Source: Ruminococcaceae bacterium UBA1865 (GTDB lineage Bacteria; Bacillota; Clostridia; Oscillospirales; Acutalibacteraceae). From it: 17,077 nt of DNA. The notes below the pieces were generated by a model, which saw only the letters and a list, made by a program, of their open reading frames with translations, made no database searches and had not been told where the DNA came from. Positions 1-6,116 of the stretch are shown piece by piece. The stretch's first letter is position 1. Every line of letters starts with the position of its first letter. The position numbers and the translations under genes are program-made. Location of the stretch: the NCBI GenBank assembly GCA_002338255.1, contig DDHX01000007.1, positions 42,236-59,312 of the forward strand, given 5' to 3'.

Positions 1-642
1 ATCCTGGCAGAGAAAATATTTGCTGTTATCTTTTTTGTTGACCGTGCTGCCGATAGAAAGCAAATTATCCCATGTCCAAATCGTATCCTCCGGTATGCCC
101 ATCGTCTTGAGCTTATCCTTGTTATACAGTAATGAAAACGCATTCAGACCCACCGGTAAGCCGATCAGTTTGTCATCCAGTATGTAGGATTGCAGCACGT
201 TGGGATTGAAAGAGCTAATATCAATACTTTTTTGATCATAGATATTCGTGAACATATCACCTTGGGCGGCCAAATCATAGATCCAATAGCTGTCAACCGT
301 AATAATATCCGGTGCTGTTCCGCCGCTTAGCTGCGTAACCAACTTTTGTTCGTATCCACTGTAACCGCTGTATTCTCCGGTGATTTTAACATTCGGATAC
401 AGCTTTTCGTATTCGGCAATTGCAGCCAATGTTGCCTTATGGCGTGCGTCGCCACCCCACCAACTAAATCTGAGTGTTACCGGCTCGCTGTTTTTCTGAC
501 TGGATGCCGCTTGCGATTGAACGGTCGATCCCTGTGCCTCGCTGGACGATCCCTGTGACGAACCTTGTCCGCAGCCCGGAACAAGGCCTGCCAGCATCGC
601 CGCCGCACACACTGCGGCAGCAAATTTTAGAAAGCGTTTCAT
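1..642 (-). CDS. ABC transporter sugar-type solute-binding lipoprotein (C-terminus beyond window)
   Basis: N-terminal 214 residues of a family 1 extracellular solute-binding protein that captures a (probably carbohydrate) ligand outside the cell for an ABC importer. It begins with a lipoprotein signal: basic MKRFLK, a hydrophobic stretch, then the lipobox LVPGC with lipidated Cys24. A Ser/Gln/Gly-rich linker follows. The mature part starts with VTLRFSWWGGDARH and contains EYEKLYPNVKI and GGTAPDIITVD, all typical of the family, plus GLPVGLNAFSLLYNKDKL. The start is fixed by GGGAGGAG seven bases upstream. The reading frame is open to base 1, so roughly half the usual 420-450 residue protein is outside the window. 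It is divergent from a YesN/YesM-like two-component pair that probably controls it. Family assignment is firm; the ligand is unknown. I see no convincing sigma-A promoter for it in the upstream 270 bases. Confidence 0.93.
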   Translation of the reverse strand, partial: MKRFLKFAAAVCAAAMLAGLVPGCGQGSSQGSSSEAQGSTVQSQAASSQKNSEPVTLRFSWWGGDARHKATLAAIAEYEKLYPNVKITGEYSGYSGYEQKLVTQLSGGTAPDIITVDSYWIYDLAAQGDMFTNIYDQKSIDISSFNPNVLQSYILDDKLIGLPVGLNAFSLLYNKDKLKTMGIPEDTIWTWDNLLSIGSTVNKKDNSKYFLCQD

Positions 643-914
643 TTTTTTCTCCTCCCAAATTTGTTTTTGTTGCTGATATCAATATATCTGTTTTTCGGCT
701 CGAAAGATATATCCTTCGAATGTTTTTTCATATCAGTTGTTGACCAAAACTGGAATTTAGTATCATTATTTAACTTAACAGTATGATTATTTGCTCAATA
801 TGCCCGAAATATTTTTTATATTCCAGAATTTTATTGATAATATGCTGAATTCTTACTATAATGACAATATTGTTTTATATACTCGCTACAACAGGATAGG
901 ACGGTGACAGAACA
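643..914. promoter_or_regulatory. Divergent intergenic region between solute-binding protein and response regulator
   Basis: AT-rich non-coding stretch between two divergent genes. It holds the plus-strand promoter annotated separately at 834-862 and the ribosome site of the solute-binding protein at 649-656. A site for the AraC-type regulator encoded next door would be expected here, but I could not identify a clear direct or inverted repeat. Confidence 0.6.
834..862 (+). promoter_or_regulatory. Sigma-A promoter of the two-component operon
   Basis: TTGATA at 834-839 and a perfect TATAAT at 857-862 are separated by exactly 17 bases, so transcription should start near 869. That leaves a leader of about 46 bases before the TTG start codon of the response regulator. 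Confidence 0.75.
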
Positions 915-1664
915 TTGTACAGACTTCTGATTGCAGATGATGAATATGAAATCCGTAATGGACTTGCAAATTATTTTCCTTGGAACAAAATTGGTTTTGA
1001 AATAGCGGCAACAGTAGAAAATGGATTTGCAGCGCTGGAATTTTTCAAACGTCATCAGGTAGATGCCATCCTTTGCGATGTTCGGATGCCGGTTATGTCC
1101 GGGTTGGATCTTGCCCGAGAACTGCATGAGAGAAAGGTTAAAGTAAAAATTGTAATGCTTAGCGGTTATCGGGAATTCGATTATGTAAGACAAGCTTTGG
1201 AATACGGCGCGTACAATTATATTCTGAAGCCAACAAAATACGCGGAGATCGTCAAAGTCTTCAGTGAAATCCGGGACAGTCTTGACAGGGAAACAGCCTT
1301 ATGCCCCATGGAGGAAAAACAGGATCTGAAAGGATTCAATTTACATAGCGAAATTATTGGAACCGTTCAAGATTATATTGCCCATAATTATAAAAGCGCA
1401 ACGTTGGAAGATGCTGCCCGCATGGTTTATATGAATCCTTTTTATTTAAGTAAATTGTTCAAGCTGAAAACCGGGATTAACTTCTCAGATTACCTCATGC
1501 AAATTAAAATGGAAAAAGCCGGAGAATTGCTGAAGAACATGGCTTACAAAATCTACGATGTCAGCTTGATGGTAGGTTATTCCAATCCAAAAAATTTTAC
1601 ACGGGCTTTTAAAAAGTTTTACAATAAGTCTCCGAATGAATATCGAAAATTTGGTGGTGAATAA
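915..1664 (+). CDS. AraC-family response regulator, YesN type
   Basis: Cytoplasmic transcription factor of a two-component system, 249 residues. The N-terminal receiver domain (about 2-120) has the acidic pocket D8/D9, phospho-acceptor D55 in CDVRMP, S83 in MLSGY and K105 in ILKP. The C-terminal AraC double helix-turn-helix (about 148-246) includes FYLSKLFKLKTG, the SDYLMQIKMEKAGELL region and the signature VGYSNPKNFTRAFKKFYNKSPNEYR. YesN proteins can be larger, with a long linker; here the linker is short. The start is TTG at 915: it gives the canonical MYRLLIADDE opening and no in-frame ATG or GTG precedes it. The ribosome site (GGATAGG, 894-900) is weak and rather distant, so translation may be low. 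The gene is followed by, and overlaps, the histidine kinase. It probably activates the divergent sugar transporter. Confidence 0.95.
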   Translation: MYRLLIADDEYEIRNGLANYFPWNKIGFEIAATVENGFAALEFFKRHQVDAILCDVRMPVMSGLDLARELHERKVKVKIVMLSGYREFDYVRQALEYGAYNYILKPTKYAEIVKVFSEIRDSLDRETALCPMEEKQDLKGFNLHSEIIGTVQDYIAHNYKSATLEDAARMVYMNPFYLSKLFKLKTGINFSDYLMQIKMEKAGELLKNMAYKIYDVSLMVGYSNPKNFTRAFKKFYNKSPNEYRKFGGE

Positions 1665-3444
1665 CCTGCGGACATTATTGGCTGCAGAAAATAAAATGAA
1701 AATAAACAATTCGCGGCTTATGAAACATAATTTAGGCTTATTCCTCATACCGGTTCTTATTCCAATTCTGGTATTAGGGTCGCTTTCTGTATTGATTACA
1801 CAGTATTATATAAAAAATGAAATCGATCAGAACAGCAGAAAACTATTGAATCAAACAAAAGAGAAAATCGAACTTATGCTGGACGGAGTTAACGCTATAA
1901 ACGTAAATTTCGGGTTAGACGCAAATGTAACAGTCAATTTGAAACGGATTTTCAACAGCAATACGCTTACGTTTGAAGATGTGGCACAGCTGGACATGCT
2001 GAAAAGCCTATTGAGCGGGCCGGCCTATTCAAGCGATAATATTGACTCGATTTATGTTTATTTTGAAAATAATAACAAACGCTTTATCTCCACTCAAGAA
2101 GGAATGTCGAGTTTCGACGTCTCCAACGATGTTGGTTGGTATAACGTGTTTTTGCAGCACCGGTCAAGTGAAAAGGTCTGGTGCGAGGTCAGAAAAATAC
2201 AGCGTTATAGCTTTGAAAAGCCAATGCTTCTTCTTTCTGTGTTTAAAAACATCCGGGTTTATGATTCTCCGCGAAGCATTGGGATAATTGTGCTGAATAT
2301 CCGAATGGACTCCATCCAAAAATCTCTTTCGGACATGAAAACTTTCGATAACCAGCGGCTACTTCTTTTGGACGGCCAAAACCGGCTTATCTGCGATAAC
2401 GCCGGCCTATCCTCCAGTGAGACAATCAATGTACCCCAGCTTTTTAATCACAAAGAAATAACTTCGACAACAGTGAAATCAAATAAATATGACCTTCAAT
2501 ACATTTCAGTCATTCCTTATGAAGAATTATACAAAATACCGATCAATCTCCTTATTGTCACGACGCTCCTTCTCATTTTTTCTGTTATTCAGGGATTGAT
2601 TCTAACTTACTTTCTCTCCCAAAAAAATTATAAGCATATCAGCGACATCATAAAAATAATAGATTCGGCCAAAGAGGGTTACTCCCTTCCTTTGCTTCCG
2701 GAACAAGTTGAAAACGAATATAGCTATATTGAATATAACATTATTAAAAATTTTATTGATCAGAATTATCTAAAAATCCAACTTTCCGAAAAAAAATACA
2801 AAATGAAAACGCTTGAGTTGCTTGCACTTCAATCTCAAATTAATCCCCATTTTCTTTTTAATACCCTGGAAACGATTGATATGAGAGCGTTAGGACTGAC
2901 CGGCGGTCCGAATGAAGTCAGTCAGATGTTGGAAAGCCTTGCTACTATTCTTCAGTGCTCTTTAGCTGACCCGATGGGAACCATCTCTTTGTATGACGAG
3001 ATTGAAAACGTCAAAAGCTATATTGATATACAGCAAATCCGATTTAAAGATAAGTTTAATATCATCTGGGACTGTGATCTTGATACAAAGCGTTTTCAGA
3101 TCATTAAACTGATTTTTCAGCCTCTGATTGAAAATTCCATACGTCACGGGATAAAACATAAAGAAGGCCATGGAACAATAAAAATTATCATCCGTCAAAA
3201 AACGGATGAACTTACAGTGACTGTTATCGATAACGGTATTGGCATCAGTCCGGAAAAATTGGTACAAATTAAGGAGGAATTACATATGCAGCAGAAAAAG
3301 CATACCACACACATTGGCTTGATAAATACCAACAACCGTTTAATTCTCCGCTATGGTGAAGCTTATGGTCTTCATATTCGAAGTCACTTCGGATTGGGTA
3401 CCAGCGTTTCTTTTTCCATCCCCTGCACTGCCCTTCTGTCGTGA
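1636..3444 (+). CDS. Sensor histidine kinase, YesM type
   Basis: Membrane sensor that phosphorylates the preceding response regulator. From the ATG at 1636: transmembrane segment about 33-55, extracellular sensor domain about 56-300, second transmembrane segment about 303-327, linker, then the His_kinase domain with phospho-acceptor H405 in QINPHFLFN. The ATPase domain follows, with the N box PLIENSIRHG (N500), DNGIGIS (532-538) and GLINTNNRL. The first ATG overlaps the regulator by 29 bases and lacks a ribosome site. ATG codons at 1696 or 1720 put a normal short N-terminus before the first membrane segment and may be the real start. The C-terminus is unusual: after the expected ...VSFSIP the tail CTALLS is read from sequence that also encodes, on the other strand, the end of the mobile-element sigma-like gene. 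This suggests the natural 3' end was trimmed by an insertion or deletion. Function is probably intact. Confidence 0.93.
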   Translation: MNIENLVVNNLRTLLAAENKMKINNSRLMKHNLGLFLIPVLIPILVLGSLSVLITQYYIKNEIDQNSRKLLNQTKEKIELMLDGVNAINVNFGLDANVTVNLKRIFNSNTLTFEDVAQLDMLKSLLSGPAYSSDNIDSIYVYFENNNKRFISTQEGMSSFDVSNDVGWYNVFLQHRSSEKVWCEVRKIQRYSFEKPMLLLSVFKNIRVYDSPRSIGIIVLNIRMDSIQKSLSDMKTFDNQRLLLLDGQNRLICDNAGLSSSETINVPQLFNHKEITSTTVKSNKYDLQYISVIPYEELYKIPINLLIVTTLLLIFSVIQGLILTYFLSQKNYKHISDIIKIIDSAKEGYSLPLLPEQVENEYSYIEYNIIKNFIDQNYLKIQLSEKKYKMKTLELLALQSQINPHFLFNTLETIDMRALGLTGGPNEVSQMLESLATILQCSLADPMGTISLYDEIENVKSYIDIQQIRFKDKFNIIWDCDLDTKRFQIIKLIFQPLIENSIRHGIKHKEGHGTIKIIIRQKTDELTVTVIDNGIGISPEKLVQIKEELHMQQKKHTTHIGLINTNNRLILRYGEAYGLHIRSHFGLGTSVSFSIPCTALLS

Positions 3445-3824
3445 ATCATCCTCTGTGCTATCCCGGTTTGCCTTACCAGTTGATGCTCACTCTTGCCTTT
3501 GAAAAACAGTTCCTCAATCAGATCCTGTTCCTCCGGGGAAAGCAGCTTTAAGCCGTCCAGCATTTTCTCAATCATCACAGCGACTGCGGCATCCTCCACG
3601 CTTTCGCTCTCGGCGGCAAACTGCCGGTTTTCCTCCAGAAGCCGATCAAAAGAGTCTTCCCTGCTGAGCAGGTATGTAACGGTTCCTTTGGCGTAGTCAA
3701 TCCGGTATCTATCTATCTTCAGGTCGTATTGCTGGTACTCCATCTTTCGGTCGCTTTTTTCCAGCACTTCTATCATTTCATCGCTCAAATCGGGATATTT
3801 TCCCGATAATTCGTCTTTTTTCAA
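3384..3824 (-). CDS. Sigma-70 region 4-like protein of a conjugative element (3' end altered)
   Basis: A 146-residue protein of the type carried by Tn1549-like conjugative elements in Clostridia. The C-terminal half resembles sigma-70 region 4, a helix-turn-helix: LKLLSPEEQDLIEELFF, then KSEHQLVRQTGIAQRMIHDRR. The N-terminal part (DEMIEVLEKSDRKMEYQQYDLK) is helical and charged. Homology seems to run to about ...AVQGMEK; the tail ETLVPNPK is read from the antisense of the neighbouring kinase gene, which it overlaps by 61 bases tail to tail, so the original C-terminus is probably lost. The start is TTG at 3824, the only in-frame start; an AGAGGTGAG lies about 26 bases upstream, too far to be convincing. 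It belongs with the degraded element genes upstream. It may no longer be expressed. Confidence 0.65.
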   Translation of the reverse strand: MKKDELSGKYPDLSDEMIEVLEKSDRKMEYQQYDLKIDRYRIDYAKGTVTYLLSREDSFDRLLEENRQFAAESESVEDAAVAVMIEKMLDGLKLLSPEEQDLIEELFFKGKSEHQLVRQTGIAQRMIHDRRAVQGMEKETLVPNPK

Positions 3825-3826
3825 AT

Positions 3827-4112
3827 TTAGCCATAGAGCTTGGGATTCTCACCTCTTTGCCACCACATCCACATGTAACCCAACACTCTGAAAGATCTCC
3901 CGCTCTCGGATGTTTCCGGCAGAGACGAATCGTCAGAAAAAATAAACGGGCGCTCCAGCTCTATTTCCTGATCGACATCTTTGTTTTCTCTCCGCTTCCA
4001 TGACAGGAAGCAAATATAGCCGATTCCATCATAAAAATTCTATACAATCTATGTTTTTTCCTCTGCCGTTAAATCTTCTTAGAGTGAGCGGTTCCCCTTG
4101 ACGGTCCATCAT
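3827..4112 (-). pseudogene. Degraded small ORF of the conjugative element
   Basis: Between the terminator and the sigma-like gene, the minus strand shows coding-like pieces in broken frames. One piece opens with MMDRQGEPLTL (ATGATG at 4112-4107). After a frame change it continues as LTAEEKT, passes two in-frame TAG stops, and runs on as NFYDGIGYICFLSWKRR, DQEIELERPFIFSDD, RVLGYMWMWW to a TAA at 3829-3827. The continuity across stops and one shift suggests a once-intact gene of roughly 90 residues. I do not recognise a function. It sits in the same order and orientation as the other element genes. Confidence 0.5.
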
Positions 4113-4140
4113 GAACCCGCCCTTGGTCCATGAATAAAAC

Positions 4141-4167
4141 AGACCTTCCCCCCTGGCGGGAAGGTCT
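4141..4167. terminator. Perfect hairpin, bidirectional terminator
   Basis: A 10-bp perfect stem (AGACCTTCCC at 4141-4150 with GGGAAGGTCT at 4158-4167) with a 7-base loop. The plus strand continues TATTTTTG and the minus strand GTTTTATT. It lies just after the frameshifted winged-helix gene, so its main role was probably ending that minus-strand transcript. Confidence 0.8.
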
Positions 4168-4195
4168 TATTTTTGCGGGCTCAGTTGGAATCTCT

Positions 4196-4451
4196 CTATG
4201 CCAGATAGAACATGTTGCTGCTCTTGCCACCGTTTTCCCTCCACCTTTGCTCCTTGCGGATACGGCCGCTTTGTTCTAGGTCGGCAAGGGCACGTTTGAC
4301 AGTACTTCGGGACAGTTTCAGTTCTCTTGCGATGGTACCCAATCGCCGGGTAACATTTACCGTCCTTATCACAGCGGTCATATAGGTACATATATACTGC
4401 CACAGCTCGGTGCGGCAGCTTCGAGAAATACAGGGATGTATAATAGCCCAC
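4196..4451 (-). pseudogene. Winged-helix DNA-binding protein of conjugative element, frameshifted
   Basis: In Tn1549-like elements a small helix-turn-helix protein follows the coupling-protein gene. Here it starts at GTG 4451 with a good GGAGG seven bases upstream and reads GYYTSLYFSKLPHRAVAVYMYL and DRCDKDGKCYPAIG. It then loses frame. The rest of the domain, TIARELKLSRSTVKRALADLE and QRWRENGGKSSNMFYLA, is in the next frame and ends at 4196. One extra G in the GGGT run near 4338-4341 explains the shift; removing it would give an intact protein of 84 residues. The helix-turn-helix is the TIARELKLSRSTVKRALADL part. It may have acted in control of, or replication by, the element. It overlaps no other gene, and its ribosome site overlaps the end of the virD4 fragment. 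Confidence 0.8.
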
Positions 4452-4455
4452 ATCT

Positions 4456-4947
4456 TCACCTCCTTACAGACTCCTGCTTTTGTTCAAATGGATCGAGATT
4501 GATCTCCGGCGCCGGCGTATGAAGCATCCCGCCTGATGCAGCCGCCTCCGCCCCGGTTTCCTCCGGAATGTCCTCACAGGCGGCATGGCGCCGGATGATT
4601 TCTTCTTCCAGTGTGCGCCGGTCGGCGTATTGCACCTTCCTGGCAGACTGTTCTGCAATCTCATAGGGCTTGCCAAAGCTGATGCCCCATTCAAGGAACA
4701 GCTTTAAGCGGGTACGCATGGGATAGGCTCCGGTCTTGGTGACGATAAAGTGACCCTTGGGCATGGACTTGAGTTCATCGGGTGTCATCAATGGGCGCTC
4801 GATCATCTGCAGACTCTGGCTGGGATCGTTTTTTCCCCGGCTGACAGAGCCACTCATGACGGTCTTATTCCCCATGGCTTTCGACAAAATCTGCGCCGAC
4901 TCTGAATTTGGAGCGAACCCTCCGAATATGGTGTCCTGGCAATAGTT
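4456..4947 (-). pseudogene. VirD4/TraG type IV coupling protein, C-terminal fragment
   Basis: The C-terminal roughly 160 residues of a conjugation coupling ATPase, which links the relaxosome to the type IV secretion channel. Recognisable from CQDTIFGGFAPNSESAQIL, SKAMGNKTVMSGSVSRGKND, QMIERPLMTPDELKSMPKGH and the late conserved TRLKLFLEWGI. The Walker A part and most of the ATPase domain are absent. Upstream of about 4940 the frame runs into unrelated AT-rich sequence belonging to the HKD-nuclease-like gene and meets a stop a few codons further. No plausible start codon with a ribosome site exists in the fragment, so it is a remnant. It is followed within a few bases by the winged-helix gene, the expected order in Tn1549-type elements. 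Confidence 0.85.
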
Positions 4948-6011
4948 ATACCAATATAAAATTCATCTGAAATTTGATCAACTTCCTGCAACATTTCATT
5001 TTCTATATTCGTTGCATCATCCATTGCCCTTTCTACATACCCTTCTAAATACTCATCATATGCTTCTGACGCATATTCTTCCAAGCAATCGTTACATACG
5101 CTATCAAAATCGAAACGAACATAATTATATAAAATATCATCAACTCCGGTAATATCTACTAGCCAATTCAAATTCATAGAATTACACAATTGAACAATAC
5201 GTTCCATGCTGTCATTATATTCATCATCTTCGTCTGTGTATGTATTCTCTGCCATAACTTCAATTTCCTGAAACAATTGCAAATCATAATGGATATCAAG
5301 CAGGTCATCCTCTGAAAGATAAGTGCACTTACTAATAAACTCTGTTTTTCCACTTCTAGGATTTTCAAAATACATTAATTCATTTAATTTTTGATAGTGC
5401 ATTCTAAACTTAGTCAATAAACTAATCACTAATAAACGAAGTACCATGTAGTCATCGTCATAATAAGGCAATGAAGATTCTTTAATTTCTTCAAAGAATT
5501 CATGATATAATCTTTGAATAAATTCTTTGTCCTCAATTATTATTCCTGATTCAATATTATTTTTACTTTCATTTGAAAAATTAGCTGAACCTATATAAAC
5601 GATATTTTCCGTACCTACTATTTTAGCATGATTACTAAAGTTGAAAAATGACATTGCTTTTGATTCAAATTTTTCTGGATCTAATTTTCGTAAATAAATT
5701 TCACAATTATTTTTAAAATTTCTCCTCATTGATTCTCCAGCTGGGCTGTTATAATAAACATCAAAGTGTGATGGTATATTTGTGATTAGTTGCACATCAA
5801 CATCCTCTTGAAGAGTATGTAAGCTCTTAATTAAATCATCATATTTTTCATTTTTTGAAATATTAAATGTAACTACTCTTACCATCTCCGCATTTGAAAA
5901 ATCATTTAAAATTTCTTGATAATTCAAACCATTCTTAAGACTAATAAATCTTCCTCCGTTAAAACTAATATCTATTTTCACCCCTCCTTTTATTAGATTA
6001 CCCGATGTCAT
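4854..6011 (-). CDS. Phospholipase-D-like (HKD) nuclease-family protein with fused, out-of-frame tail
   Basis: A 385-residue ORF with one PLD/HKD domain. The N-terminal region (about 11-125) is the PLD fold. The active-site motif is H128-x-K130 followed by G141-S142-x-N144 (NHAKIVGT, then YIGSANFSNES) and E154. The Asp of the HxKxxxxD motif is replaced by Glu135. Single-HKD proteins usually dimerise and are often nucleases of the Nuc or restriction type; a lipid role is less likely without a signal peptide. Residues about 185-355 form an unassigned, strongly acidic, helical-looking region. From about residue 359 (near base 4938) the frame enters the virD4 fragment in the wrong frame, so the last roughly 27 residues are junk and the native C-terminus is lost or was near there. 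The start is uncertain: ATG 6011 has no ribosome site, while GTG 5981 abuts AAAGGAGGGG too closely. The gene is clearly more AT-rich than its neighbours, which suggests transfer. A defence role is only inference. Confidence 0.72.
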   Translation of the reverse strand: MTSGNLIKGGVKIDISFNGGRFISLKNGLNYQEILNDFSNAEMVRVVTFNISKNEKYDDLIKSLHTLQEDVDVQLITNIPSHFDVYYNSPAGESMRRNFKNNCEIYLRKLDPEKFESKAMSFFNFSNHAKIVGTENIVYIGSANFSNESKNNIESGIIIEDKEFIQRLYHEFFEEIKESSLPYYDDDYMVLRLLVISLLTKFRMHYQKLNELMYFENPRSGKTEFISKCTYLSEDDLLDIHYDLQLFQEIEVMAENTYTDEDDEYNDSMERIVQLCNSMNLNWLVDITGVDDILYNYVRFDFDSVCNDCLEEYASEAYDEYLEGYVERAMDDATNIENEMLQEVDQISDEFYIGITIARTPYSEGSLQIQSRRRFCRKPWGIRPS

Positions 6012-6016
6012 CTATA

Positions 6017-6116
6017 AAGTGCCTTAAAAAATCGGGTCAAAAAATGCCCTTTTTTGCCCCGATTTTTGCTCTTTTTTTGCCCATAAACCACTATATGTTG
6101 TGGTTGAAGTGCCTTA
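6017..6116. repeat. 10-bp direct repeats bracketing two hairpins at the rumA end
   Basis: AAGTGCCTTA occurs at 6017-6026 and again at 6107-6116; the second copy includes the rumA stop codon. Between them are a long hairpin (6027-6067) and a short one (AACCAC 6086-6091 with GTGGTT 6100-6105). The arrangement could be a footprint of integration at the rumA 3' end, or a local duplication. Confidence 0.5.
6027..6067 (-). terminator. Long hairpin, likely rumA-like gene terminator
   Basis: AAAAATCGGG (6027-6036) pairs with CCCGATTTTT (6058-6067). After one mismatch the stem continues CAAAAAA (6038-6044) with TTTTTTG (6050-6056), loop TGCCC. Read on the minus strand it lies 47 bases past the methyltransferase stop and ends in a T run. 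The plus-strand side also ends in T-rich sequence, so it may work both ways. Confidence 0.65.

Noticed and set aside
831..1193. Minus-strand open frame opposite the response regulator
   Set aside because: It overlaps the promoter and receiver domain of a certain gene and shows no protein signature.
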